DNA from: an uncultured cyanobacterium
GTDB lineage: Bacteria; Cyanobacteriota; Cyanobacteriia; PCC-6307; Cyanobiaceae
Direction of reading: 5' to 3'
Length of the DNA: 64,000 nt
Assembly (NCBI GenBank): GCA_903871775.1
Contig: CAIQIA010000007.1
Span: forward strand, 124,001 to 188,000
The notes under the pieces are model-generated. The model saw only the letters and a program-made list of their open reading frames with translations, had not been told where the DNA came from and made no database searches. The stretch's first letter is position 1. Each line of letters opens with the position of its first letter. A program made the translations under genes and the position numbers. This document shows, one piece after another, positions 28,217-36,718 of the stretch.

Positions 28217-30016
28217 ATGGATTTCAACGAAGCCCAGGGATCAAGCGTTATCAACACATCGCGAAAGAGGACATTCAGACAGTTGATGGTTGTGAAGCAC
28301 AACCATCAACTCGGCCCCAACACCTTTCACCTGCTGGTGCGCAGCACAGCACCAGACAACGCCGAGGAGCCTGCTCTGTCTTCAGGCACGCTGCCGAAGT
28401 CTCTCCTCGATCAGTCCAACAGCGCCATTGAAGAGCTGCGCGATCATCTGCGTGCCTTTCTTCAACACCACGAACAGCATCAGGCCACTCCAGACAGGCT
28501 CGGCACGAACGCACCCAAACCGCTGATCAAGCTCGCCCTTAATATCCATGGCTACAGCACTCCACTGCTGACCTTTGCAAGCAACGCCTACGAGATCAGC
28601 GACGCCAAGTTCAATGCTGACCTGAACAGAATTCCCTCAGGCGGTGAACGTGAGGAGCCTGTCCCCTTGGACGATTACGTCATTTTCATTGATTACAGCT
28701 GGCCCTCCGAGCATGCCTTGTCGCTGCCTGTGATCGGGTCCCTGCGAGCCATGCCGATGGCCCTTTGGCTGGTGCTGCTGCTGGCAGTGATCGCTGGCAT
28801 CTGCGGGTGGCCTTTTGTTTGTGGAGGCCTGATTGGACTTGTTGGCACCCTCTTGCTGCTGCGACAGGTCACCTATTTCCGCGATCGCGAGCGAGCAGCG
28901 GGCTACGGGGTGTACGACGGGGTTGAGCTTGTGCGCTGGATGCACAGACTGATCAAGTCAACCCACGAAGAGACCATCAAGGATTCAGACCAAGAGGCTG
29001 ACGTGGAGCTGAACATCATGGCCCATAGCATGGGCTGTTTTGTGTCCACCCAGCTCGTACGCACATTGTGCAATGTCTTTGACCCGGCAGCGATGCGACA
29101 TCTCGATCAAAGCTTTGGCCCATTCGCCGAGGTTGATCCTTGCGGAGCCCCTACATCTACACCAACGAAACAGGAACAGAACGACCTGCGAAGGATTGGC
29201 ACCTTGTTCACCCTGGGGCAACTCGTGCTGGCGGCACCAGACATTCCGATCTGGGAACTGAGCAGTGGACGATCCAATGCCTTGCTGGCCTCCTTGCGGC
29301 GATTCAAAGAAGTGTTCATCTTCAGCAACGATGCCGACATGGTCTTGAGGCTGGCCTCCACCCTGGCCAACTTCTTCGTCTTCCCATCAGAAACCCGACA
29401 GGGCGGCTACCGACTGGGCAACATCGTTGACACTGGAAGCGCGAGCGATGGTCCGAGCGAATCGATTCAACGGCACGGAAGACATCGCGTCAGCTTCCGA
29501 GAGCTTGGATTCCATGGGCTGCGCAGCGGGCTCGGCCTAACAAGGTTCAACCGCATTGCCGACCAGCCCTTCTACGCTCGACTGGCTGACGGCGCAGAAC
29601 TGAGAATCATCAATTGCACAGACTATCGCGATCTCCAGGATGTCTTTGAACTCATGAAGAGCAAAAAAGATCCTAGCCAGAAACACGAAGAGCTGATCCG
29701 GATCTTTCAGAACAAGCAAGCCGACAACGCGTCAACCGACATGGCCAGACTGTACAGCCCCAGGCTGGCGGCATCGGGTTGCGGAAGAGGGACAATCCAG
29801 CGCTACCTGCAGACGCTCATTCAGCATTTCATCACCAAAAAGCTTGACTCCCACGGCGGCTACTTCCAGGGACCATTCTGCCTCGATCTGCTGTATCAAC
29901 TTCTTCTGTGGGGTAGCGAGCCTACTGAGCCAGGCAGTCCACAATTCCCCAGCGACGGGCAGCTTCAGAACTACGGCCTGACCTGGAACTCCGTGTTCCG
30001 TCCAGAGGAGTGCTGA
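28217..30016 (+). CDS. Membrane-anchored alpha/beta hydrolase, lower-GC accessory gene
   Basis: About 599 residues. It has the alpha/beta-hydrolase features KLALNIHGYSTPLL (oxyanion-loop HG), a nucleophile elbow IMAHSMGCF with Ser271, and LVLAAPDIPIWE placing an Asp after strand 7, like the DUF900 group of bacterial hydrolases. The catalytic His cannot be fixed. Between the oxyanion strand and the elbow is a two-helix transmembrane hairpin (MALWLVLLLAVIAGICGWPF, then GLIGLVGTLLLL), an unusual place. Composition is lower than the neighbours (31/60 at 29,281-29,340), suggesting acquisition. Substrate is unknown. ATG 28178 and ATG 28286 are alternative starts. Confidence 0.6.
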   Translation: MDFNEAQGSSVINTSRKRTFRQLMVVKHNHQLGPNTFHLLVRSTAPDNAEEPALSSGTLPKSLLDQSNSAIEELRDHLRAFLQHHEQHQATPDRLGTNAPKPLIKLALNIHGYSTPLLTFASNAYEISDAKFNADLNRIPSGGEREEPVPLDDYVIFIDYSWPSEHALSLPVIGSLRAMPMALWLVLLLAVIAGICGWPFVCGGLIGLVGTLLLLRQVTYFRDRERAAGYGVYDGVELVRWMHRLIKSTHEETIKDSDQEADVELNIMAHSMGCFVSTQLVRTLCNVFDPAAMRHLDQSFGPFAEVDPCGAPTSTPTKQEQNDLRRIGTLFTLGQLVLAAPDIPIWELSSGRSNALLASLRRFKEVFIFSNDADMVLRLASTLANFFVFPSETRQGGYRLGNIVDTGSASDGPSESIQRHGRHRVSFRELGFHGLRSGLGLTRFNRIADQPFYARLADGAELRIINCTDYRDLQDVFELMKSKKDPSQKHEELIRIFQNKQADNASTDMARLYSPRLAASGCGRGTIQRYLQTLIQHFITKKLDSHGGYFQGPFCLDLLYQLLLWGSEPTEPGSPQFPSDGQLQNYGLTWNSVFRPEEC

Positions 30017-30091
30017 GATCGGCCCTTCAGCTTCCATCCCTGTTCAACCTCAGCGGTCGCTGCATACGCTGCCGGTGATGCACATCCCCCC

Positions 30092-30427
30092 ATGGCACTT
30101 CTTGACTCTCTGATCAGCGGTGTGGTCACGGCTGTGGCCGGTGACAAGGCGCCCATGCTGAATGACTTCCTCAACGCCAACGGCGGTGTCACCGGTCTGG
30201 CCGACAAGTTCCAGAAAGGCGGCGCCAGCGACGTGTTCAGCAGCTGGGTGAGCACCGGCGCCAACCAGACCATCACCCCCCAGCAGATCGAGGCGGTGCT
30301 GGGCAACGACAAGGTGAAGGAGCTGGCCGCCCGCATGGGCATTGACCCCGCCCACGCCTCTGATTTTCTGGCGAAGACCCTGCCGGGCCTGGTCGATCAG
30401 CTCACGCCCCAGGGCCAGCTGAACTGA
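30092..30427 (+). CDS. YidB/DUF937-like protein
   Basis: A 111-residue protein resembling the YidB/DUF937 family: GVTGLADKFQKGGASDVFSS, WVSTGANQTITPQQIEAVLG and VKELAARMGIDPAHASDFLA. The family is small, helical and of unclear function, and is often found near membrane-stress genes. No signal peptide. GC content is normal for the window, in contrast to the gene upstream. Its last 26 bases overlap the end of the convergent ABC1 kinase gene. Confidence 0.8.
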   Translation: MALLDSLISGVVTAVAGDKAPMLNDFLNANGGVTGLADKFQKGGASDVFSSWVSTGANQTITPQQIEAVLGNDKVKELAARMGIDPAHASDFLAKTLPGLVDQLTPQGQLN

Positions 30428-32069
30428 GGCCGTCGAGACGGCCGTCTCGGGCCAGGCGGCCCTGCAGCCGCAGCCACCCCAGCCCCACCGGCAGCCCCAG
30501 CACCAGGGGCACCGCCGTGAGGGCCGGGCGGCTGCTGGCCGCCAGCAGGGCCGCCGCCAGGGCCAGGGCCCCCAGCAGAAACGACTGACCGCTGCTCTGC
30601 TGGGCCAGAGACAACCGCCGCAGCAGCCGATCGGTTTCACCGGCCCGCACCTGCAGCTGCAGATCCCCCTGCTCAAGGCGGGCCAGCCCCTCATCGAGGC
30701 GACGGGGCAGGCCGAGGGCGCGGCTGCTCACCTGCACCGCCTGACGCGACAGGTCGTTGAACAGGTCTGACGGCCCGGTTCCACTGGAGGTCATCAGCGG
30801 CAGCAGGTAGGGCTTGGCGATGGCCATGAGGCTAAAGCCCGGGTCGAGGCTGCGGCCGACCCCTTCGAAGGTCGACAGGGCCCGCATCACGAAGATCAGC
30901 TCGGGGGGCAGGCGGAACGGCTGGCCGTACACCAGGTCGTAGAGGTCCCCCGACAGCCGCTCGATCACATTGCCGCTGAAGGGGGGCGTCAGCGCTTCGT
31001 CGAGCATCACCCGCACCAGCCGCCTTACCGGCCCGGGGTCGATGCCGGCGGCAATCACCCCGGCCGCCTGCAGCTCCTGCACCAGCCCCGCGGCATCCCT
31101 CGCCGCCGCCGCCCGCACCATCGAACCGATGCGGTTGCGCAGGCGGGGGCTCACCTGGCCCATCATCCCGAAGTCGTAGTAGATGAGGGCGCCGTCATCG
31201 GCGACCGCCAGGTTGCCGGGGTGGGGATCGGCATGAAAGAAGCCGAAGCGCACCAGTTGCTTGAGATAGCTGGCGGCGCCCTTCTCGGCCACCTGTGACG
31301 GGTCGATGCCGCGGGCCACCAGACTCTCGCGGTCGGTGATCTTGATGCCGGGCAGGCAATCGAGGCAGAGCACCCGTTCGCTGCTCAGTTCCCACACCAC
31401 CGCGGGAATGCGCACCCCCTCGTCGTCGAGGAACTGCTGCCGGAATCGGGCGGCATGTTCGGCCTCGAGGCGAAAATCGAGCTCGCGCAGCAGCACCCGT
31501 CGGCATTCGCGGGCCATGGCGACCCAGTCACGGCCGCGGCCCCAGCTGGGATGACGCTGCAGCACCGCCGCCACCTGCTGCATCACCTGCAGATCGAGCC
31601 TGAACAGCCGCTCGAGCCCCGGACGCTGCAGCTTGAGCACCACATCGCGGCCGCTGCGCAGCTGGGCCCGGTGCACCTGGGCCAGGCTGGCGGAGCCCAG
31701 GGGCACCGGTTCAATCTCGACGATTTCGCGGCAGCGCAGCCCCAGCTCGGCCTCCAGCAGCGCTTCGGCCTGGGGGAACGGGAAGGCCGGCACCCGGTCC
31801 TGCAGCTGGCTGAGCTGCTCGACCCAGGCCGCCGGCAGCAGGTCGGGCCGGGCCGACAGCAGCTGGCCCAGCTTGATGAAGGCCGAGCCGAGGCCCAGCA
31901 GTTCGCTCACCAGCCAGGCCGCCAGCCGCCGCTGGCGCCGCTCCTGCCGTTCCGGCGTCGGGCCGCCGGGATAGGTCCAGGGGCGGCCGTCCCACCAGAG
32001 GCGAGCCAGCAGCTGCACCACGACGCTCCAGATGCGCAGCGACCGCGCCAGGGCGCGCAGCCGGCGCAT
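30402..32069 (-). CDS. ABC1/UbiB family atypical kinase
   Basis: A 555-residue protein kinase-like ATPase. It has the family-specific IKLGQLLSARPDLLP (KxGQ) near residue 65, the Ala-rich loop PLGSASLAQVHRAQL, the catalytic FFHADPHPGNLA and metal-binding IYYDFGMMGQ. A C-terminal region (about 500-535) holds one or two transmembrane helices. Family members in cyanobacteria influence prenylquinone metabolism and stress tolerance; which of several paralogues this is cannot be told. It starts at the last base of the small coiled-coil gene and overlaps the YidB-like gene at its 3' end. Confidence 0.9.
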   Translation of the reverse strand: MRRLRALARSLRIWSVVVQLLARLWWDGRPWTYPGGPTPERQERRQRRLAAWLVSELLGLGSAFIKLGQLLSARPDLLPAAWVEQLSQLQDRVPAFPFPQAEALLEAELGLRCREIVEIEPVPLGSASLAQVHRAQLRSGRDVVLKLQRPGLERLFRLDLQVMQQVAAVLQRHPSWGRGRDWVAMARECRRVLLRELDFRLEAEHAARFRQQFLDDEGVRIPAVVWELSSERVLCLDCLPGIKITDRESLVARGIDPSQVAEKGAASYLKQLVRFGFFHADPHPGNLAVADDGALIYYDFGMMGQVSPRLRNRIGSMVRAAAARDAAGLVQELQAAGVIAAGIDPGPVRRLVRVMLDEALTPPFSGNVIERLSGDLYDLVYGQPFRLPPELIFVMRALSTFEGVGRSLDPGFSLMAIAKPYLLPLMTSSGTGPSDLFNDLSRQAVQVSSRALGLPRRLDEGLARLEQGDLQLQVRAGETDRLLRRLSLAQQSSGQSFLLGALALAAALLAASSRPALTAVPLVLGLPVGLGWLRLQGRLARDGRLDGLSSAGPGA

Positions 32070-32377
32070 CAGGCCAGCTCCTCAAGACGGCGGGTGAGCT
32101 CGGCCACCTGGCGCCGCAGGCCATCGATCTGCCGCTGGGGATCAGCGTCGCCGTCGGACGCGCCGGCCGGCGGTGCCGCCCCGGGCTGCTGGTCCCGTTC
32201 GAGCCGCTGGGCTTCCTGCTGCACCTCATCCCAGAACAGTTGCAGCTCCTGCTGCACCCGCTGGGGGGCCTCCTGGGCCAGCAGGCTCAACTGGGCGGCC
32301 GCCTCCAGGGCCTGGTCGCCGGCGCGGGCGGCCAACCGGTTGAGGGCGGCCTGCAACAACATTTCGGGGCGGCTCAT
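32069..32377 (-). CDS. Small coiled-coil protein of unknown function
   Basis: A 102-residue soluble protein. It is almost entirely helical: an N-terminal Ala/Leu-rich helix (MLLQAALNRLAARAGDQALE), a Gln/Glu-rich amphipathic helix (EAPQRVQQELQLFWDEV), a Gly/Pro-rich linker and a closing coiled coil (LRRQVAELTRRLEELA). No enzyme motif is seen. It overlaps the next gene on either side by a few bases and is probably cotranslated with the ABC1 kinase gene, whose partner it may be. Confidence 0.65.
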   Translation of the reverse strand: MSRPEMLLQAALNRLAARAGDQALEAAAQLSLLAQEAPQRVQQELQLFWDEVQQEAQRLERDQQPGAAPPAGASDGDADPQRQIDGLRRQVAELTRRLEELA

Positions 32378-32904
32378 CGCCGGTTCGCTGGCGGTGGCAT
32401 GACTGTGGCAGATCCTGCGGACAACGGTGGGGCCTCGGGCAGGGCCGGCCCGCCGGTGAAGGTGGGCACGGGGCCCGGCACAACGGCCCCACGGCCGTCG
32501 TGTTCGGCTGGCGGGGCGAAGCTGTGGCGCAACGGGTCGGCCAGGGGAGGTTCAGAGGGCGGGGGCAGGGACGGGCCGACGGTGGCCTCGGGCGTGGCCT
32601 CGGCCATGGGCTCGGGCGTGGGCTCGGGCGTGGGCTCGGGTGCCGGCGCCGGAACCACCGGCTCCGGCGGGGGCGCCTGCAGATCCACCCGCTGCAGGCC
32701 GTAGCGCATGCGCAGGCTTTCGAGACCCACCCCTGGGGTGGTCTTGACCTCGAAACGCTCCCCCAGCCGCACCAGGGACGCAAAGCGGCCATCCAGCAGC
32801 CGATAGGTGATGGCAAAGGCGAGACCGAAACTCAACCCCAGCAGCAGCGGCGGCAGGGGGTTCCAGGGATGGGGTGGGGGGGGGCGGAGGCGGGCCTGGG
32901 CCAT
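32374..32904 (-). CDS. Single-pass membrane protein with Pro/Glu-rich tail
   Basis: About 176 residues from ATG 32904. A Pro-rich N-terminus leads to one transmembrane helix (about residues 15-35, LPPLLLGLSFGLAFAITYRL), a conserved-looking soluble segment (TTPGVGLESLRMRYGLQRV), then a long low-complexity tail of PAPEPTPEP-type repeats. The layout fits a small periplasm-spanning or anchoring protein, but no family is recognised. TTG 32946 would add 14 residues and overlap the GxGxD-repeat gene's stop. Confidence 0.6.
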   Translation of the reverse strand: MAQARLRPPPPHPWNPLPPLLLGLSFGLAFAITYRLLDGRFASLVRLGERFEVKTTPGVGLESLRMRYGLQRVDLQAPPPEPVVPAPAPEPTPEPTPEPMAEATPEATVGPSLPPPSEPPLADPLRHSFAPPAEHDGRGAVVPGPVPTFTGGPALPEAPPLSAGSATVMPPPANRR

Positions 32905-32942
32905 CCCGTCGGCGCTGGGCCCCCCATCCTGGCGTGTTTTGC

Positions 32943-34610
32943 TCAACCCAGAAGGGCGTTGACCTTGGTCAGGGCAGCGGTGGTGTCGAAGGCCCCAGCA
33001 ACAGCGAGGGGCACCTGGCCGGCGGCGGTGCCCACGGTGAAGGCACCTTCGGGCCGGGCCAGCAGGGATCCGATCCTGACGCCATTGATGGCCTCTAGGT
33101 TCCAGGTGCGCATCACGGCGGTGTCACCCTGGCGGGTGATCTCGACCGACTGACGCACCCCCCGGCGCAGGCGGTAGGCGCCGGCCAGCAATCCGAGGCC
33201 GTCGACACCCGAGCCGAAGTCGAAGCTGCCGGCACCGAAGCCGAGCAGGGCGTCGTCACCATCACCCAGTCGCACGCTGCCTCTGCCTCTGAAGCCGTCG
33301 GGGGCCAGCAGCACATCGCGACCATCCCCGAGGTCGATGAGGCCATCGTTGGCGACCGTCGCAGCCAGCACCAGGTCGCTGCCGGCACCGGTTCTGAGTT
33401 CGGCACCGGCGCCATTGACCAGGGCGACACCGTCATAGGGGCCGAACTGGGCCGAGAACGCGCGGATGGCCGTGGTCTCGGGCGTCACCGCCGCCATGGC
33501 ACCGGCGGCATAGACGATGTCGTCGTGGTCGCCGGTGTCGAGGGCACCGAAGTTGACGATGCCCCCCTCAGGTGCCGTCTCCCTGGCATAGGGGGCCAGC
33601 ACCGCACCGACCTGGGTGAGCACCTCCTCCGGAAGGCCCGCACTGGCTCGACGGCCGGGCTGCAGGGCCTGAACCGCCATCCCCAGACCGGCACCGGCGA
33701 TCAGGTCGCGACCGGCACCGAGGCTGATGCGTGCCCCGACCCCGTTGAGCACCCCGGTGCCGGCCGAGGCGCCGATCAGCCGGTCGGTGCCGGCCGACGC
33801 ATCGATGGCACCGAAATTGGCGATCCCGCTGAACGCCCCGATCCCCAGCAGGTCGTCGTCCTGGGAGCCGCTGGGGTTAGGGGGCAGACTACCGTCGAGC
33901 CGCAGGCGGCCGGTGTTGACCACCCCTGTGAAGAGGGCACTGCCGATGAGTCGGTCAGCGCCGGCGCCAAGGTCAACCTCCCCCTGGTTGGCGACACCGA
34001 TGCCGATGGCGTGGCCGAGCACGGCGTCGGCACCGCCGCCGAGGGCGACGCGGGCCTCGGACGTGGTCACCGCCCCGGCGATCAGGCCCGAACCCAGCAC
34101 GATCTGATTGGCGCCATCACCCGTGAGGCGGGATGAGGTCCAGACACCGGTCACCGGTGCCGTCGGGCCGGCACCGATGAGCAGCTGCGGGCCCGTGAGC
34201 GAGCGGCGGCTGTTGACCGCCAGGCCGATCCCGGTGGAACCGGCCGACAATCCAAGGGTGTAAGCGGTGCCGCCCAGGTTGATGATCCCGGCCCGGGGCG
34301 CGGCCCAGATGTCGCCCAGCTGACGGTCAAGCCGGGCCACCTGGGTCCCCAGCAGGGTCTGCAGGGCCGGTGAGTTGATGGCGGCACCGGATAGGCCCGT
34401 GGACTTCTCGAACTGCTGTCTGAGGCCGGTGAGCAGACTGCCATCCGCCAGGCCAGTGCGCAGGGTCCTGGCCTGGGTGGTACTGGGGCCCGCCGTGCCG
34501 TAGGCCTGGAGCAGGCTGTCGATGGGCAGCAGCAGCGCCCTGGAGGGAGAGTCGTCGATGGAGTCCCTGACGGCGGACTTGGAGGAGGACCCGGAGGACG
34601 AGGACGCCAT
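32943..34610 (-). CDS. GxGxD-repeat (RTX-like) protein, probably exported
   Basis: A 555-residue protein. After a Ser-rich N-terminus and a helical region (about residues 20-100), nine or so repeats of about 45 residues contain a GAGxDxLxG core (GGGADAVLG, GAGADRLIG, GAGRDLIAG, GAGSDLVLA, GDGRDVLLA, GDGDDALLG). Similar GGxGxDxLx nonapeptides bind calcium in type I secreted RTX proteins, but these copies are single and spaced rather than in tandem. No signal peptide is present, which also fits type I secretion; no transporter genes are adjacent. It may be a surface or S-layer-like protein. Function is unknown. Confidence 0.6.
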   Translation of the reverse strand: MASSSSGSSSKSAVRDSIDDSPSRALLLPIDSLLQAYGTAGPSTTQARTLRTGLADGSLLTGLRQQFEKSTGLSGAAINSPALQTLLGTQVARLDRQLGDIWAAPRAGIINLGGTAYTLGLSAGSTGIGLAVNSRRSLTGPQLLIGAGPTAPVTGVWTSSRLTGDGANQIVLGSGLIAGAVTTSEARVALGGGADAVLGHAIGIGVANQGEVDLGAGADRLIGSALFTGVVNTGRLRLDGSLPPNPSGSQDDDLLGIGAFSGIANFGAIDASAGTDRLIGASAGTGVLNGVGARISLGAGRDLIAGAGLGMAVQALQPGRRASAGLPEEVLTQVGAVLAPYARETAPEGGIVNFGALDTGDHDDIVYAAGAMAAVTPETTAIRAFSAQFGPYDGVALVNGAGAELRTGAGSDLVLAATVANDGLIDLGDGRDVLLAPDGFRGRGSVRLGDGDDALLGFGAGSFDFGSGVDGLGLLAGAYRLRRGVRQSVEITRQGDTAVMRTWNLEAINGVRIGSLLARPEGAFTVGTAAGQVPLAVAGAFDTTAALTKVNALLG

Positions 34611-34661
34611 GACGAAGGGCCGAAACTCTCAGTTTTCTCACAGGGTAGAGGAATCTCGCCA

Positions 34662-36629
34662 TCAGGGAACCGCCTGGCCCGCCGGCCGGTTGTCGACCAG
34701 CCCGTTCTGCTTCAGAAACGCCGCAAACGCCGGATGGATGAAGCGACGGTTGGCGTCATCGGTCAGGTGGTCCCTGTCCACATACAGGGGCCTGTTGCCG
34801 GCATCGATCAGCCGGCAGCGCCCGTCGGGGCAGAGCACGGGCAGAGGATCAAAGATCAGGATCCGGGGGTCAAGGGAGCGCATCCGGGCTGTCTCGGCCC
34901 GACGGGCCCTGCGGAAGGTCGCGATCGTGTCTTCACAGGCCGGGTTCTGGGGCCTGAACCAGAGCCGGGTGCACAGGCGCGACTCGATGCTGAATTCGGG
35001 CGAGGGCCCGATCAGCACCATCCGACCGCCGCGGGCGAACACCTGGCGGGCGAAGGCATTGAGCGCCCTGACCGATGCATCGGTCTTCAACCAACCCGTG
35101 GGCTCGTCGGCGATGACGAACCGGTTGGACACGACGACGATGTCGTTGGGTTGCACCCGCGACAGCACCCGTTGCGTCACCTGCCGCTGCAGACCGTTGC
35201 ACTCGGCCTGGGTCGGATCGACCGGCAGCATGCACGACGACATGGTGATGCCTTCGATGGTCAGGCCCAGACCACGGGCCAGCAGGTAGTGGGTTTCGCG
35301 GTAGTGGTCAGCATGGGAGTTACCGACGAAGAATGCCGTGCGCCCCGCCGGGCCGGCGATTCGACAGTCGTCAGGGAGCTGCGTGGCGGTCTTTTCGAGA
35401 TGACAGTTGCGACCGCTGTACTGAGGTTCGTCGACGGGTTGATCGAGGGGGTAATTGCGTGACCGCGTCATCAATTCTTCGTGGGGGTTCTTGACCAGCA
35501 AGAAAAGACGCCGGCTGAACTGACTGCCCAGCACAGACAAGCCAAAGGCCGACACCCCGATGACAGACACTCCGGCGGCGATGATCAGGCGTTGATTGGC
35601 GATGGTCAGCCGCCGGGCAGGCTGCTCGATCAGACGAAAGGAGAGCATCGCCAGCAGGGCCATCGCCCCGATCTGGAAAGGCACCGTCCACCAGTGAATG
35701 CCGATCGTCCAGCGGCTGATGGCGAGCACGCCCCAATGCCAGAGATAAAGCGAGTACGAGATCAGCCCGACCCCCACGACGCGGGGATGGCGGAAGACGG
35801 TGAAGGCCGGGGTGCCGCTGCGCAGGCCGCCGATCAGCACGGCCGTGAGGGCGACGATGGCCAGCGTTGCCATGACGGCAGCCTTCACCGGCAGGAGCAT
35901 GACAGCGAGCATGGTGATGACGACAGGCCCCATCGGCAGGCGCTGCAGCGCGGCTCGAACGCAGGCACTGTTCTGCAGCGCCAGAAACACCAGGCAGCCA
36001 GCGGCCATCTCCCAGAAGCGCGTCGGCATCAGGAAGTAAGCCGCCGGCTGGTTGACGGGATAGAGATGAACGAAGGCAACCAGCGACAGCAGCGACAGCA
36101 GCCCGACCCACAGCAAAAGACGGCGCGCCCCCGCCCTGGCCTGACGACCAAAACCCGAAGCCCAGACCAGACAAGGAAAGAGCAGATAGAACTGCTCCTC
36201 GACGCCGAGGGACCAGGTGTGCAGAAACGGATTCAGCTCGGTCGATTGGGCGAAATAATCGGTCGACCGCTTCAGCAGATAAAGATTAGACAGGCCGAAC
36301 AGGGACATTCGACCTGTGCCCAGCGACACCCCAGGCTCGGGATTGAGCAGACAGATCAGAACACTGATGACCAGCACAAACACCACCATGGCGGGCACCA
36401 GGCGCTTGATTCGTCTCGCATAAAAATGGCTTAAAAACTCAGCCAGGTTTTTGCTCTCGCCCCTCGACAGAGATGCTGTGATGACGTAACCCGAAATCAC
36501 AAAAAAGATGTCGACGCCCAGATAGCCACTGGGCAGCAGCGCCTTGTTGAAGTGGTTGATGATGACCGCCACCACGGCCAGGGCCCTGAGGCCATCAATC
36601 TCTGGCCGGTACCCAGGGAAGGCCGCCAT
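34662..36629 (-). CDS. Acyltransferase 3 (OafA/YrhL type) with C-terminal SGNH domain
   Basis: A 655-residue membrane enzyme that O-acetylates surface polysaccharide or lipid. The N-terminal acyltransferase 3 domain (about residues 5-370) has RPEIDGLRALAVVAVIINHF with the active-site His, SGYLGVDIFFVISGYVIT, ARRIKRLVPAMVV and TWSLGVEEQFYLLFP, with about ten transmembrane helices. A periplasmic SGNH domain (about 420-640) follows, with FFVGNSHADHYRE (Ser) and VDRDHLTDDANRRF (Asp-x-x-His). The fused pair transfers acetyl groups across the membrane. It is 51 bases upstream of the GxGxD-repeat gene on the same strand. Confidence 0.9.
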   Translation of the reverse strand: MAAFPGYRPEIDGLRALAVVAVIINHFNKALLPSGYLGVDIFFVISGYVITASLSRGESKNLAEFLSHFYARRIKRLVPAMVVFVLVISVLICLLNPEPGVSLGTGRMSLFGLSNLYLLKRSTDYFAQSTELNPFLHTWSLGVEEQFYLLFPCLVWASGFGRQARAGARRLLLWVGLLSLLSLVAFVHLYPVNQPAAYFLMPTRFWEMAAGCLVFLALQNSACVRAALQRLPMGPVVITMLAVMLLPVKAAVMATLAIVALTAVLIGGLRSGTPAFTVFRHPRVVGVGLISYSLYLWHWGVLAISRWTIGIHWWTVPFQIGAMALLAMLSFRLIEQPARRLTIANQRLIIAAGVSVIGVSAFGLSVLGSQFSRRLFLLVKNPHEELMTRSRNYPLDQPVDEPQYSGRNCHLEKTATQLPDDCRIAGPAGRTAFFVGNSHADHYRETHYLLARGLGLTIEGITMSSCMLPVDPTQAECNGLQRQVTQRVLSRVQPNDIVVVSNRFVIADEPTGWLKTDASVRALNAFARQVFARGGRMVLIGPSPEFSIESRLCTRLWFRPQNPACEDTIATFRRARRAETARMRSLDPRILIFDPLPVLCPDGRCRLIDAGNRPLYVDRDHLTDDANRRFIHPAFAAFLKQNGLVDNRPAGQAVP

Positions 36630-36718
36630 GGACCCCGTGCTTGTCGGCGACGGAGCTGCGACGGGACGGCCATCCCGAGACCAAGGGGGCGCCTATCTTG
36701 TCACACACAAATGGAGTC

